A stretch of DNA of 64,000 bases from Lysobacter panacisoli (GCF_009765165.1 NZ_VLNU01000001.1:1178001-1242000); one strand, 5' to 3'. Counted from the stretch's first letter, positions 38,751 through 48,627 are shown. Notes: generated by a model from the sequence alone, not told the origin. A program made the numbers and translations.

Positions 38751-39012
38751 CGGTGCCCCAGTCCTCCTTCATCGGATCTTCCACGGTCGGCGGGAACTGC
38801 AGGTGGAACCCGCGTTCGACGAGGTTACCGCGGACCACGGTGGCGTCCTCGCGGGCGAGTCTGCGCTCCGGCGTGAGGGCGACCTCGAGCACGAACTGCA
38901 GCGTGCCCAGCTGCGTGCGCAGCGGTTCGGGCAGGCGAGCGAAGTCGTCGCGCGTGGCGAGATAGACGTAGGTGTCGGCCTTGCGGAGGCTCTTGTATAC
39001 GTAGGCTTGCAT
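38743..39012 (-). CDS. YcgL domain protein
   Basis: 89 residues from ATG 39012; longer starts would add unlike residues. The start [19 protein letters not shown] and the LGxLxFVLEVxL segment match the YcgL family, small cytoplasmic alpha-beta proteins of gammaproteobacteria. Its biochemical role is unknown. The end overlaps the start of the ankyrin gene by eight bases, so the two are cotranscribed and probably translationally coupled. The cydAB operon lies upstream on the same strand, 160 bases away. Confidence 0.85.
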   Translation of the reverse strand: MQAYVYKSLRKADTYVYLATRDDFARLPEPLRTQLGTLQFVLEVALTPERRLAREDATVVRGNLVERGFHLQFPPTVEDPMKEDWGTDA

Positions 39013-39172
39013 CGGTCGGGGCAGCGGCGCGCTGGGGGAAGGCGCGGCGAAATGTTCGCCACAGCATACCCGCGCAACGAGCAGATTCGGCAACCGCGAT
39101 TCGGCCTGCGTAAAGGCCGTGTCCGAGCACCCCGTCGCGGCCGCGCAGGGCGCGGCCGGATCGCGGGCGGGT

Positions 39173-40186
39173 TCAGTGATAACCGGCGTCGGGCGCGACC
39201 TTGCCCTTGAACACGCTGTACGACCAGTACGTGTAGCCCAGGATCGCCGGCAGCAGCACGATCAGGCCGACCAGCACGAAGCCCTGCGAGGACGGGTGCG
39301 AGGCCGCATCCCAGATGGTCAGGCCCGGCGGCACGATGTTCGGCCAGATGCCCAGCACCAGGCCGGCGAAGCCCAGCGCGAAGAAGCACAGCGTCAGCAC
39401 GAACGGCGCCGCATCGCGGCCCTGGCGCATCGCCGCGCGCCACAGCGCGAACGCGTTGAACAACGCCAGCAGCGGCACCGGCGCCAGCCACCAGAAATTC
39501 GCGCCCTCGAACCAGCGCGCCATGATCCGCGAGTCGAGGAACGGCAGCCACGCGCTGACCAGCCCCATGAACGCGACCACCACCAGCACCAGCGGCCGCG
39601 TCAGTCCGCGCGCGATCTGCTGCATGCGCCCTTCGGTCTTCAGGATCAGCCAGGTCGAGCCGAGCAGCGCGTAGCCGAACACCACCGCCACGCCGGTCAG
39701 CATCGAGAACGGACTGAACCAGCCGAACGCGCCGGCCATGTACTTGCCGTCCTGCAGCGGCATGCCTTCCACCAGCGCGCCCAGGATCACGCCCTGCGCG
39801 AACGCGGCGAACATCGAACCCAGCGCGAACGCCGCGCCCCACGCCGGCTTGGCGCGCTGCGCCTTGAAGCGGAACTCGAACGCGACGCCGCGGAACACCA
39901 GCGCGATCAACATCAGCAGCACCGGCAGGTACAGCGCCGAGAGAACAACCGCGTACGCCTTGGGGAAGGCCGCGAGCAGGCCCGCGCCACCGAGCACCAG
40001 CCAGGTTTCGTTGCCGTCCCAGATCGGCGCGGCCGTGTTCATCATGTGGTCGAGCTGGTGCTCGTCCTCGGCGAACGGCGCGAGGATGCCCAGGCCGAGC
40101 ACGAAGCCGTCGAGCACGACGTACATCAGCACGCCGAAGCCGATCACGCCGAACCAGATCACCGGCAGTACGGTCGCCATGTCCAT
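39173..40186 (-). CDS. cydB: cytochrome bd-type quinol oxidase subunit II
   Basis: 337 residues with about eight or nine membrane helices. The start [19 protein letters not shown] and [18 protein letters not shown] are standard CydB/CioB motifs. Together with subunit I it forms the quinol-oxidising terminal oxidase. The ATG shares a base with the cydA stop (TGATG). I see no convincing cydX-type small-subunit gene in the 160 bases downstream. Confidence 0.94.
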   Translation of the reverse strand: MDMATVLPVIWFGVIGFGVLMYVVLDGFVLGLGILAPFAEDEHQLDHMMNTAAPIWDGNETWLVLGGAGLLAAFPKAYAVVLSALYLPVLLMLIALVFRGVAFEFRFKAQRAKPAWGAAFALGSMFAAFAQGVILGALVEGMPLQDGKYMAGAFGWFSPFSMLTGVAVVFGYALLGSTWLILKTEGRMQQIARGLTRPLVLVVVAFMGLVSAWLPFLDSRIMARWFEGANFWWLAPVPLLALFNAFALWRAAMRQGRDAAPFVLTLCFFALGFAGLVLGIWPNIVPPGLTIWDAASHPSSQGFVLVGLIVLLPAILGYTYWSYSVFKGKVAPDAGYH

Positions 40187-41589
40187 CAGACGCCCTCCTC
40201 GAGGTTCTCGCCCGCGGCCGAGAGCGGACGCGCGGGTGTCTTCTCGCCGCCCGCGGTGTGCTGCGGCGGCTCGTGCGGCAGCGGGCCCTTCTTCACCAGA
40301 CGCGTGAGGTACCAGATGCCGGCGCCGAACACGATCGCGTACACCACCGCGTACACGATCAGCGAGGTCAGCACGCTCGATGCGGCGAGGATCGGGCTGA
40401 CCGCATCGGCGGTGCGCAGCAGTCCGTAGATCACGTACGGCTGGCGGCCGATCTCGGCGACGTACCAGCCCGAGAGGATCGCGACGAATCCACCCAGCGT
40501 CAGCAGGCGCCAGCCGTGCAACGCCACGCGCGATTGGTACAGCCGGCGTCGCCAGAACAGATACAGCGACCACAGCACGAGCACCAGCATCAGCGTGCCG
40601 ACGCCGACCATCACGCGGAACGCGTAGAACACCGGCTTCACCGGCGGTCGCTCGCTCGCGGGCACGGACTTGAGCGGTGGGATCTCGCCGTCGAGCGTGT
40701 GCGTGAGGATCAGGCTGCCGACCTGCGGGATGGCGATTTCCAGATCGTTGCGCTCGGCCTTCTCGTTGGGCACGGCGAACAGGATCAGCGGAATACCCTC
40801 GCCCTTGGGCTGGTGTTCCCAGTGCCCTTCCATCGCCGCGACCTTGATCGGCTGGTACTCCAGCGCCTTCAGACCGTGCTGGTCGCCGACGAAGACCTGC
40901 GCCGGCACCGTGATCGCGGCGAAGATCACCGCCGCCTTGAGCATGCGTTTGCCCGCATCCACGTGCACGCCACGCAGCAGGTACGACGCACCGACGCCGC
41001 CGATCACGAAGCACGTGGTGATGAACGCCGCCAGCACCATGTGCGCCAGGCGCAGCGGGAACGACGGATTGAACACGATGTCCCACCAGCTGTCGGGCTG
41101 GAGCACGCCATCGACGATCGTGTAGCCCTGCGGCGTCTGCATCCAGCTGTTGGCGGAGATGATCCAGAACGTCGAGATCAGCGTGCCCAGTGCGACCATC
41201 AGTGTCGAGACGAAATGCATCTTCTCGCTCACGCGGCCCCAGCCGAACAGCATCACGCCGAGGAAGGTCGCTTCGAGGAAGAACGCGGTCAGCACTTCGT
41301 AGCTGAGCAGCGGACCGAGGATGTTGCCGGCCTGCTCGCTGAGCGTCGCCCAGTTCGTGCCGAACTGGAAACTCATGACGATGCCCGACACCACGCCCAT
41401 GCCAAAGGACACGGCGAAGATCTTGATCCAGAAGAAGTAGAGGTCCCGCCAGAGGGTGTCGCGGGTGCGCAGCCAGCGCCATTCGGCGAAGGCCAGCCAG
41501 CTCGCCAGGCCGATGGTGAAGGCGGGGAACAGGATGTGGAACGAGATCACGAAACCGAACTGGATCCGCGACAACAGCAGGGCATCCAC
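40186..41589 (-). CDS. cydA: cytochrome bd-type quinol oxidase subunit I, CIO type
   Basis: 467 residues, nine expected membrane helices. The heme-ligand His18 lies in ISFHILFPAFT; the second-heme His is in RLAHMVLAA (about 183). GDQHGLKALEYQPIKVAAMEGHW begins the quinol-binding loop. The loop is short (about 70 residues before the next helix), as in cyanide-insensitive oxidases (CioA), unlike the long-loop E. coli CydA. The enzyme reduces oxygen to water with high affinity and little sensitivity to cyanide or sulphide. Confidence 0.94.
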   Translation of the reverse strand: MDALLLSRIQFGFVISFHILFPAFTIGLASWLAFAEWRWLRTRDTLWRDLYFFWIKIFAVSFGMGVVSGIVMSFQFGTNWATLSEQAGNILGPLLSYEVLTAFFLEATFLGVMLFGWGRVSEKMHFVSTLMVALGTLISTFWIISANSWMQTPQGYTIVDGVLQPDSWWDIVFNPSFPLRLAHMVLAAFITTCFVIGGVGASYLLRGVHVDAGKRMLKAAVIFAAITVPAQVFVGDQHGLKALEYQPIKVAAMEGHWEHQPKGEGIPLILFAVPNEKAERNDLEIAIPQVGSLILTHTLDGEIPPLKSVPASERPPVKPVFYAFRVMVGVGTLMLVLVLWSLYLFWRRRLYQSRVALHGWRLLTLGGFVAILSGWYVAEIGRQPYVIYGLLRTADAVSPILAASSVLTSLIVYAVVYAIVFGAGIWYLTRLVKKGPLPHEPPQHTAGGEKTPARPLSAAGENLEEGV

Positions 41590-41738
41590 GGCGTTACTCC
41601 GGTGCTAACCACGCTGAGGCGGCATTGTGCGCCGCGTCATGTGAAGAGGAAAGGCCGACCATGACGCATGACCCGATCCGGCAAAGCTCGGGACTGATAC
41701 GCTGCGCCGGTTTTGTCCAATCGTGCCGGTACGAACTC

Positions 41739-44123
41739 ATGCCATCGCGTCCCATCCGTTTCGCTCCCGCCGCATCCGCCTTCGCGGTGTCCGCCCTCTT
41801 CCTGGCCTGCGCCGCGCATGCGCAGACGCCGGTCACCCTGACCGAAACGATGGCCGATCCGGACTGGATCGGTCCGCCGGTCGAACAGGCCTGGTGGGCT
41901 TGGGACGGTCAGCGCGTGCAGTACCAGCTCAAGCGCGAAGGCGCGGCGATCCGCGACACGTGGCAGCAGGGCATCGCCGGCGGCTCCGCGGCGAAGCTCG
42001 ATGGTGCCGCACGCGCGGACCTCGACGCGCCGCGCGCGCAGATCGACGCCGCACGCACGCGCATGGCGTTCGTGCGCAACGGTGACGTGTTCGTACGCGA
42101 CCTGCGCAACGGCGCGCTGACCCAGGTCACGCGCAGCAACGAGGACGAGGCGCAGCCGCTGTGGAGCAGCGACGGCAACCTCATCTTCCGCCGCGGCAAC
42201 GACTGGTTCCAGTGGCGTGCCGGACAAGGCACGAGCGAAGCGGCGATCGTGAAGGCTTCGATGGATCCCAACACCGCGCCGAAGGCCGACGATCTGCGCG
42301 ATCGCCAGCTGGCGATGGTGACCACGCTGAAGACCGACCGCGACCAGCGCGAGGCCGCGAAGAAGCAGCAGGAAGCATGGCGTCGCGCCGATCCCTCGCG
42401 TGCTCCGTCGCCGGTGTACCTCGGCGACGACGTGGCGATCGACGACAGCGCGCTTTCGCCCGACGGCAAGTGGCTGCTCGTGGTGACGACGACCAAGGGC
42501 GCCGACGCCGGCAAGGGCGGCAAGATGCCCAAGTACGTGACCGAGTCGGGTTACGAGGAATTCGAGGACGTGCGCACGCGCGTCGGCCGCAACGCGCCGC
42601 TGCCGCACAAGTTGTGGCTGGTCGATGTCGCCAACGCGAAGGCCAGCGAGGTCAAGTTCGATTCGCTGCCGGGCATCAAGGACGATCCGCTCGCGGCGAT
42701 GCGCAAGGCGGCGAAGCAGGACCCGATCAAGGGCGACCGCGCGGTGCGCATCGAAAGCGACGGCGACGGTTCCGGCCCGGCGATCCACTGGAGCGCCGAT
42801 TCCAGCCAGGTCGCGCTGCTGGTGCGCGCGATCGACAACAAGGACCGCTGGATCGCCGGCGTCGATCTCGCCAACGCGAAGCTGGTCACGCGAGATCGCC
42901 TCACCGACAACGCGTGGATCAACTGGGGTTTCAACGAGTTCGGATTCACCGGCGACAATGCGCTGTGGTTCCTGTCCGAACGCAGCGGCTACTCGCACCT
43001 GTACGTCAACGAAGGCGGCAAGTCGCGCGCGCTGACGTCGGGCAAGTGGGAAGTGTCGTCGCCGACGCTGTCGGCGGACGGCCGCACGTTCTACTTCACC
43101 TGCAACCGCAAGTGGCCGGGCGACTACGAAGTGTGCGCGGTCGACCGCAGTGGCGGCGACGTGCGTGAAGTCACCTCGCTCGACGGCGTGGAGGACTTCT
43201 CGCTCTCGCCGGACGGTTCGAAGGTGCTCGTGCGCCATTCGTCCAGCTACATGCCGCCGCAGCTGTCGGTGGTGAATGCCGCCGGTGGTGCCGCCACGCA
43301 GCTGACCGACACGCGCAAGCCCGAGTTCAAGGGCCGCGAATGGATCCAGCCCGAATACGTACAGGTGCCGAGCAAGCATGGCGCCGGCGTGGTGTGGGGC
43401 AAGTTCTACGGTCCGAAGAATTACGAGCCGGGGAAGAAGTATCCGATCGTGATGTTCGTGCACGGCGCGGGTTACCTGCAGAACGTGTCGGAGCGTTACC
43501 CGAACTACTTCCGCGAGCAGATGTTCCACAACCTGCTGGTGCAGCAGGGCTACGTCGTGCTCGACCTCGACTACCGTGCGTCCGAAGGTTACGGCCGCGA
43601 CTGGCGCACGGCGATCTATCGCCAGATGGGTCATCCGGAACTCGAGGATTACCTGGACGGCCTGGACTGGCTGGTCGCCAACAAGCAGGGCGACAAGGAT
43701 CACGCCGGCATCTACGGCGGTTCCTACGGCGGCTTCATGACCTTCATGGCGCTGTTCCGTTCGCCGGGCACGTTCAAGGCCGGCGCCGCGCTGCGCCCGG
43801 TGGCGGACTGGTCGCAGTACAACCACGAGTACACCAGCAACATCCTCAACACGCCTGAACTCGATCCGCAGGCCTACAAGGCGTCGTCGCCGATCGAGTA
43901 CGCCGACAAGCTGCAGGACAACCTGCTGATCGCGCACGGCATGATCGACGACAACGTGTTCTTCAAGGATTCGGTCGTGCTGACCCAGCGCCTGATCGAA
44001 CTGCGCAAGGACAAGTGGGAGATCGCGCCGTACCCGCTGGAACGCCACAGCTTCACGCGTTCGGACAGCTGGTACGACGAGTACCGTCGCATCCATGAGC
44101 TGTTCGAGCGGACGCTGAAGTAA
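41739..44123 (+). CDS. S9 family prolyl oligopeptidase-like exported peptidase
   Basis: 794 residues from ATG 41739, with a signal peptide ending near AAHAQ (28). A seven-bladed beta-propeller (about 60-550) with WD-like and SPDGK repeats precedes the alpha/beta-hydrolase domain. Catalytic triad: Ser662 in GGSYGG, Asp737 in HGMIDDN and His770 in ERHSF. Family members cleave short peptides, often after proline or small residues. A periplasmic or secreted location fits the protein-degrading habit of Lysobacter. It is monocistronic and followed by a palindromic repeat. Confidence 0.9.
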   Translation: MPSRPIRFAPAASAFAVSALFLACAAHAQTPVTLTETMADPDWIGPPVEQAWWAWDGQRVQYQLKREGAAIRDTWQQGIAGGSAAKLDGAARADLDAPRAQIDAARTRMAFVRNGDVFVRDLRNGALTQVTRSNEDEAQPLWSSDGNLIFRRGNDWFQWRAGQGTSEAAIVKASMDPNTAPKADDLRDRQLAMVTTLKTDRDQREAAKKQQEAWRRADPSRAPSPVYLGDDVAIDDSALSPDGKWLLVVTTTKGADAGKGGKMPKYVTESGYEEFEDVRTRVGRNAPLPHKLWLVDVANAKASEVKFDSLPGIKDDPLAAMRKAAKQDPIKGDRAVRIESDGDGSGPAIHWSADSSQVALLVRAIDNKDRWIAGVDLANAKLVTRDRLTDNAWINWGFNEFGFTGDNALWFLSERSGYSHLYVNEGGKSRALTSGKWEVSSPTLSADGRTFYFTCNRKWPGDYEVCAVDRSGGDVREVTSLDGVEDFSLSPDGSKVLVRHSSSYMPPQLSVVNAAGGAATQLTDTRKPEFKGREWIQPEYVQVPSKHGAGVVWGKFYGPKNYEPGKKYPIVMFVHGAGYLQNVSERYPNYFREQMFHNLLVQQGYVVLDLDYRASEGYGRDWRTAIYRQMGHPELEDYLDGLDWLVANKQGDKDHAGIYGGSYGGFMTFMALFRSPGTFKAGAALRPVADWSQYNHEYTSNILNTPELDPQAYKASSPIEYADKLQDNLLIAHGMIDDNVFFKDSVVLTQRLIELRKDKWEIAPYPLERHSFTRSDSWYDEYRRIHELFERTLK

Positions 44124-44154
44124 GCGCTTGCTTCTCCCTCCAACGTTGCGCCGT

Positions 44155-44275
44155 CCCTCTCCCCTTGCGGGAGAGGGACAGACCGCCGAAGGCGGTCAGG
44201 GAGAGGGCTGCCGCACCGCCCTCCCCTCTCCCTCGGCCGCTTCGCGGCCTTTCCCTCTCCCGCAAGGGAAGAGGG
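44155..44275. repeat. palindromic intergenic repeat with four hairpins
   Basis: The ends are inverted copies: CCCTCTCCC-CTTGC-GGGAGAGGG (44155-44177) and CCCTCTCCC-GCAAG-GGAAGAGGG (44253-44275), each itself a hairpin. Inside are two more: GACCGCC/GGCGGTC and GGCCGC/GCGGCC. Elements of this CTCTCCC type are dispersed in many xanthomonad genomes. It lies between convergent genes and may affect transcript ends. Confidence 0.75.
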
Positions 44276-44282
44276 ATGTCAG

Positions 44283-45191
44283 TCAGGGCGTCGCCGCCGC
44301 TGTCGCCGTCGCCGGCGTCGCATCATCCTTCGCTTCAGTCCAGCTGCTGTCCGGATCGAACGACTTCATCGCCTTCGCCTGCGCTTCGCCGTTCGGACCG
44401 AGATCCTTCTCGAACACCTGTCCGTCGGTGCCGATCATGAAGCTCATCACGCCGGTGTCGTTGTACTTCGCCGGCCATGCGACGAGCGCGAATCCGCGCG
44501 TCATGCGGTTGCCGATGCGATAGTCGTGCGCGCCGCCGGGCGCGGACGCCCCCTGTGCGGTGAGGATGCGGTAGCGGTAGCCGAGGTAATCGCCCTTGGG
44601 CAGTTCGTCGCCGAACAGTGGCCCGAGCGGACTCACGTCGCTGCTGTCGTCGTCGGGCCAGTAGAGGCCATCGTGCTCGCCGTCGCTGCTGAGGATGCGC
44701 TGCGCGTATTCGAGGACGCCATCGCCATTGTGGTCGGTCTCGGCGTAGTCGAGCTGCGCATCGCGATAGGCCTGTACCGCCTGCAGCACAGCGAGCTCAT
44801 TGCGACCAATGCGGCGCACGCGCATTTCCTCGCCGCCGGCCTTCGTGTCGAAGCGCCATCCCGCCTTGTCCTGCTTTAGCGGGATCGGCAGTGTCCATCC
44901 CTCGTTGCCGACCGCGACCTGCGCCTTCGCGCCGTCGGCGACGACCCGGTGCGACGCCTTCCACTGCGCGAGGAACGCATCGACGTCCTCGCGGTCGATG
45001 CCTTCGGTCGGGATGTAGTCGCGCCACGTGGCGCCCAGCACCTTCTTCATCGCCGCCTCGTCACGACTCTGCACCGCGGCGGTGAACGCGTCGGCGGCGG
45101 CTTCGGCGGTCGGAAACGCGTCCTGCGCGAAGGCGGACGCGACCGGCAGCAAGGCGAACAGGGCCAGCGTGATCTGGATCGGACGCTTCAT
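44283..45191 (-). CDS. DUF2950 family exported protein
   Basis: 302 residues. ATG 45191 is preferred because AGGAGGA lies seven bases upstream; the ATG at 45197 would touch it. The signal peptide ends near SAFAQ (23). The mature protein matches DUF2950: FPTAEAAADAF near the start, an EF-hand-like DHNGDGVLE loop (about 155), and a C-terminal YRYRIL ... MTRGFALVAWPAKY block. Function unknown; the family is typically encoded beside DUF3300 proteins, as here (22 bases apart). Confidence 0.88.
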   Translation of the reverse strand: MKRPIQITLALFALLPVASAFAQDAFPTAEAAADAFTAAVQSRDEAAMKKVLGATWRDYIPTEGIDREDVDAFLAQWKASHRVVADGAKAQVAVGNEGWTLPIPLKQDKAGWRFDTKAGGEEMRVRRIGRNELAVLQAVQAYRDAQLDYAETDHNGDGVLEYAQRILSSDGEHDGLYWPDDDSSDVSPLGPLFGDELPKGDYLGYRYRILTAQGASAPGGAHDYRIGNRMTRGFALVAWPAKYNDTGVMSFMIGTDGQVFEKDLGPNGEAQAKAMKSFDPDSSWTEAKDDATPATATAAATP

Positions 45192-45213
45192 CGACATTCC
45201 TCCTGATCTTCCG

Positions 45214-46857
45214 TCAACCGCGACGATGTCCGCCGCCGCCACGCGACTGCCGCTGCACCTGATGCCCGCCCGATCGCGAGGCCTGCGGACGCTGTGCAGA
45301 CTGTCGACTGGCCTGCCCGCGGTTCGCCTGGGCGCGCGCTTGCTGCGGATGGCTCGCTCCAGCGAAGGCGTTGTTGCGCGAGACATCGTGAGCCCGTGGT
45401 TGCGCACGCTGTTGCTGCGGTCGCGGCGTGTGCGTCTGCGAACGCGGTTGCGCACGCGCCTGCTCTGCATGACGCGAGCGAGCCTGCTCGCGCGCCTGCG
45501 TGTTGGCGTGTGAGGTTCGTTGACCGCTGCCGGCCCGCGCGCCGTCGTGGCGCTGGCCCTGCGTGCGCGCGGCCGCCGTCTCGCGTGCGCGATCGCGCTG
45601 TCCCGCCTGCCCCTGCGTGCGGTTCTGAGCGACGTCGCGCGCGCGATCGCGCTGCGCCTGCGTGCCTGCACCGCCCTGTCCGGGACGCGAGTCGAGCCCG
45701 CCCGGACGTTCGCGTGCTTCGCGACCGGCTTCGCGCGCACGGTCCTGCGCCTGGCGGTTGCTCGCCGCCGGCGCCTCGAAGCCGCGCCGCTGCATTTCCT
45801 GGCGTGCACGTTCGCGATTGGCCTCGTGCGCGGCATCGTTGCCTCGGAACGCCTGTCGATTCTCGGCGCCGGGCATGCGCTGTTGCCCGAACTGCTCGCG
45901 ACTGCGCGAATCGCGATATGGCGTGCCGCCACGGAAGTTGGAATCGTGCCGCCAGACGTTGCGGTCGGAACTGATCTGGCGATTGGTATTGATGTTGTTG
46001 TAGCGGTTCACGTCGATATCGACGTCGCCGCCGTGCCAGTCCCAGTCTCCCCACAGCGCGTCGGCGACCGCGACACCGGTACCGAAGGCCAGGCCGGCGA
46101 CGATCGCGCTGCCCGGATACCACGCCGGCGACGGCGGGTAATACGGCGGCGGGTACGACGGATACGGCCAACTGCCGTAGACCGTGGTCGGGTTGTAGCT
46201 CGGCACGTAGACCACTTCGGGATTGGTCGGCGCGATCTCGATGATCGTGTCGCCGCCCGCGGGCGGCGGTGGCGGCGCGGCGCTTCCCTCGACTGGTGCA
46301 GGCGCGGGCGCGGCCTGCGCCGGTGCGACTGTCACCGTCTGCTGCGGCGTCGATTGCAGGTTGCCCGCAGCCTGTGCCGCGCGACGAAGGCGCTGCACGG
46401 CGTCCATCACGTCGCCCGGCTGTGCAAGGAATGCATCGCCCAGACGCTGCACCCAGCCCGGATCCTGGCCGAGCGTGTCGAGTACCTGCGGGAACGCCAC
46501 GAGCGACTGCACGCTCGGATCCCAGGGCTGATCGGCGACGAGTTTCACCGCCGCGTCGCCCTTCGAGTCGGGATGCGCCTTCGCCCACGTCACCGCATCG
46601 GCGACATTGCCCGGATAGGTCGCCGCCATCAGCACCTGCGTCAGCAGCGGATCGGGATACAACGCGATCGGCGCGACCATCTGGTCGAGCTCTTCCTGCC
46701 CGAACACCTTCTGCGCCGCCGCCTGTGCTGCGGGCGCGGGGGCCGTCGCGGGCACCGTGGCCGGCGGTTTTGCCGGCGTGGCGGGCTCCGGCGTATCGCG
46801 CGAGCACGCGGACGCCAGCAGGATCGACACGGCACAGCACAGGCGAAGCATGCGCAT
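45214..46857 (-). CDS. DUF3300 family exported protein or lipoprotein
   Basis: 547 residues. The signal sequence ends LLASAC, and Cys18 may be lipidated although Ala at -3 is unusual. The DUF3300 domain (about 50-290) shows [26 protein letters not shown] and a Tyr/Pro-rich segment ([10 protein letters not shown]). From about 300 to the end the sequence is an unfolded-looking tail rich in Arg, Gln, Ala and Gly, strongly basic. It is likely an outer-membrane or periplasmic protein whose tail binds polyanions; that is inference. It is the first gene of the pair with DUF2950. Confidence 0.85.
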   Translation of the reverse strand: MRMLRLCCAVSILLASACSRDTPEPATPAKPPATVPATAPAPAAQAAAQKVFGQEELDQMVAPIALYPDPLLTQVLMAATYPGNVADAVTWAKAHPDSKGDAAVKLVADQPWDPSVQSLVAFPQVLDTLGQDPGWVQRLGDAFLAQPGDVMDAVQRLRRAAQAAGNLQSTPQQTVTVAPAQAAPAPAPVEGSAAPPPPPAGGDTIIEIAPTNPEVVYVPSYNPTTVYGSWPYPSYPPPYYPPSPAWYPGSAIVAGLAFGTGVAVADALWGDWDWHGGDVDIDVNRYNNINTNRQISSDRNVWRHDSNFRGGTPYRDSRSREQFGQQRMPGAENRQAFRGNDAAHEANRERARQEMQRRGFEAPAASNRQAQDRAREAGREARERPGGLDSRPGQGGAGTQAQRDRARDVAQNRTQGQAGQRDRARETAAARTQGQRHDGARAGSGQRTSHANTQAREQARSRHAEQARAQPRSQTHTPRPQQQRAQPRAHDVSRNNAFAGASHPQQARAQANRGQASRQSAQRPQASRSGGHQVQRQSRGGGGHRRG

Positions 46858-46949
46858 GGGGCCTCTCCATTTGCCCGCGACGGCCGAAGCGACGGCCCCG
46901 AATGGGCGGCGGCTATGATGCGCGCCATCCCCGCTACGTTCCTGTGAAC

Positions 46950-47873
46950 ATGACCGAGCCTGTCCCCGGCTTCGATGCCGTCCGCGATTACCTCACCGGC
47001 CTGCAGGACCGCATCTGTGCGGCCATCGAAACGGCCGACGGCACTGCGCGCTTCCGCGAAGATCTCTGGGAGCGCGCCGAAGGCGGCGGCGGGCGCACCC
47101 GCGTGCTGCGCGATGGCGCGGTGTTCGAGCAGGCCGGCATCGGCTTCTCCGACGTTTCAGGCACGAAACTGCCGCCGTCGGCGACCGCGGCACGGCCGGA
47201 ACTCGCCGGCGCTTCATGGCGCGCGGTCGGTGTCTCGCTGGTATTCCATCCGCGCAACCCCTACCTGCCGACGACGCACGCGAACGTGCGCCACTTCCGC
47301 GCGATCCGCGACGGCGAGACGGTGGCGTGGTGGTTCGGCGGTGGCTTCGACCTGACTCCGTTCTATCCCTTCGACGAGGACGTGCTGCACTGGCATCGCG
47401 TCGCGCGCGAACTGTGCGAACCGTTCGGCGGGCAGTCGCGCTACGACAAGCACAAGCAATGGTGCGACGAGTACTTCTTCCTCAAGCATCGCAACGAGAC
47501 GCGCGGCGTCGGCGGACTGTTCTTCGACGACCTGCACGAGGACGCGACGCGGGACTTCGATTACCTGCGCGCAGTCGGCGACGGATTCCTCGACGCCTAC
47601 CTGCCGATCGTCGAACGCCGCAAGCACACGCCTCACGGCGAGCGCGAGCGCGATTTCCAGCTCTACCGTCGTGGCCGCTATGTCGAGTTCAACCTGGTGT
47701 TCGACCGCGGCACGCTGTTCGGCCTGCAGTCGGGCGGACGCACCGAGTCGATCCTGATGAGCCTGCCGCCGCTGGTGCGCTGGGAGTACGGCTTCGCGCC
47801 GGAACCCGGCAGTGCCGAGTCGCGCCTGGCCGATTACCTGCGCCCGCGCGACTGGCTGGTCGAACTGCGCTGA
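46950..47873 (+). CDS. hemF: oxygen-dependent coproporphyrinogen III oxidase
   Basis: 307 residues, like E. coli HemF (299). Conserved segments: [52 protein letters not shown] and [17 protein letters not shown]. It decarboxylates coproporphyrinogen III to protoporphyrinogen IX with oxygen in haem synthesis, supplying the cytochromes used by the nearby bd oxidase. It is divergent from the DUF3300 gene. A TATGAT -10-like hexamer lies at 46914-46919, but no good -35 is seen. Confidence 0.97.
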   Translation: MTEPVPGFDAVRDYLTGLQDRICAAIETADGTARFREDLWERAEGGGGRTRVLRDGAVFEQAGIGFSDVSGTKLPPSATAARPELAGASWRAVGVSLVFHPRNPYLPTTHANVRHFRAIRDGETVAWWFGGGFDLTPFYPFDEDVLHWHRVARELCEPFGGQSRYDKHKQWCDEYFFLKHRNETRGVGGLFFDDLHEDATRDFDYLRAVGDGFLDAYLPIVERRKHTPHGERERDFQLYRRGRYVEFNLVFDRGTLFGLQSGGRTESILMSLPPLVRWEYGFAPEPGSAESRLADYLRPRDWLVELR

Positions 47874-47883
47874 CCCGCGCGAC

Positions 47884-48372
47884 TCACACGCGCTCGTCGT
47901 CCTTCGCCTCGTCGCGCACGACGATGGTGATGTGGCCGTTGGTTTCCAGCAGCGCGAGGTGGATGCGATCGACCTCGCTGCAACCGGCCTCGCGCATCGA
48001 CTTGGCGAAATCGTCGCGGCTGACCAGCTCGCGCCGCAGCACTTCCTGGTAGACGTGGCCGTTGCGCGCGAGTACCACGGGCACGCCTTCGAGCAGTCGC
48101 TCGGCGCGCTTGTTGCGCGCGGTGACGAATCCGACGATCCAGTTCAGCACGATCAGTGTCGCGGCCAACAGCAGGCCGCCCGACATCGATGTGTCCTTGC
48201 CCAGCAGCGCGTTCTGCACCGCGTTGCCGAGCAGCACGATCAGCAGCATGTCGAACGCGGTGAACTGCCCCATCGTGCGCTTGCCCGACAACCGGATCAT
48301 CGCCAGCAGCACCACGTACACGACCACCGCACGCAGCACGAACTCCCACCACGGCATCGACATCTCGAACAT
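47884..48372 (-). CDS. DUF421 (YetF-like) membrane protein
   Basis: 162 residues. Three membrane helices (about 10-30, 38-58, 65-85) are followed by a cytoplasmic alpha-beta domain. RLSGKRTMGQFTAFDMLL and LLEGVPVVLARNG are family hallmarks, and ELVSRDDFAKSMREAG lies in the soluble domain. YetF-family proteins have no established enzymatic role. It converges on hemF, with ten bases between stop codons. Confidence 0.87.
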   Translation of the reverse strand: MFEMSMPWWEFVLRAVVVYVVLLAMIRLSGKRTMGQFTAFDMLLIVLLGNAVQNALLGKDTSMSGGLLLAATLIVLNWIVGFVTARNKRAERLLEGVPVVLARNGHVYQEVLRRELVSRDDFAKSMREAGCSEVDRIHLALLETNGHITIVVRDEAKDDERV

Positions 48373-48562
48373 CGCACGCCTCGCCAGCTACGGTTTGGCA
48401 GACGCTAGCCGCTGGCGGGCGCATTGGTAAGCCCCGACGGCGATCGCGGTCGAAGATCGCGGGGGGAGAGGCGAAGCGCGCGCACCGAACCCGTCCGGAG
48501 CACCAGCCCCCTTGGTAAGGGGGCGCGGCGGCAGCCGCGGGGATCGGAAGCGCATAGTGGGG

Positions 48563-48599
48563 CCCGAAGTTTTGCGCAGCGAAACTTTGGGTTTTTATT
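48563..48599 (+). terminator. strong plus-strand terminator with no obvious upstream gene
   Basis: A 13-bp stem (48563-48575 with 48579-48591, two G-T pairs) with a GCA loop is followed by TTTTTATT. No plus-strand gene ends nearby, since the DUF421 gene lies on the other strand; hemF ends 690 bases upstream. Confidence 0.6.
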
Positions 48600-48627
48600 G
48601 CCCTGCGTAAAACGCAGGCAATAAAAA
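48592..48627. repeat. inverted repeat, bidirectional terminator-like hairpin
   Basis: TTTTTATTGCC-CTGCGT and ACGCAG-GCAATAAAAA pair over about 16 bases with one bulged C and a AAA loop. The arms start with T runs on both strands. It overlaps the T tract of both the plus-strand hairpin and the small RNA terminator, so the two terminators lie back to back. Confidence 0.65.

Noticed and set aside
39173-41482. 769-residue fusion reading through cydB into the cydA region
   Set aside because: Upstream of ATG 40186 the frame is the off-frame shadow of cydA; cydB starts in the TGATG overlap.
41637-44096. 819-codon minus-strand frame opposite the S9 peptidase
   Set aside because: Shadow of a gene with a complete signal peptide and catalytic triad.
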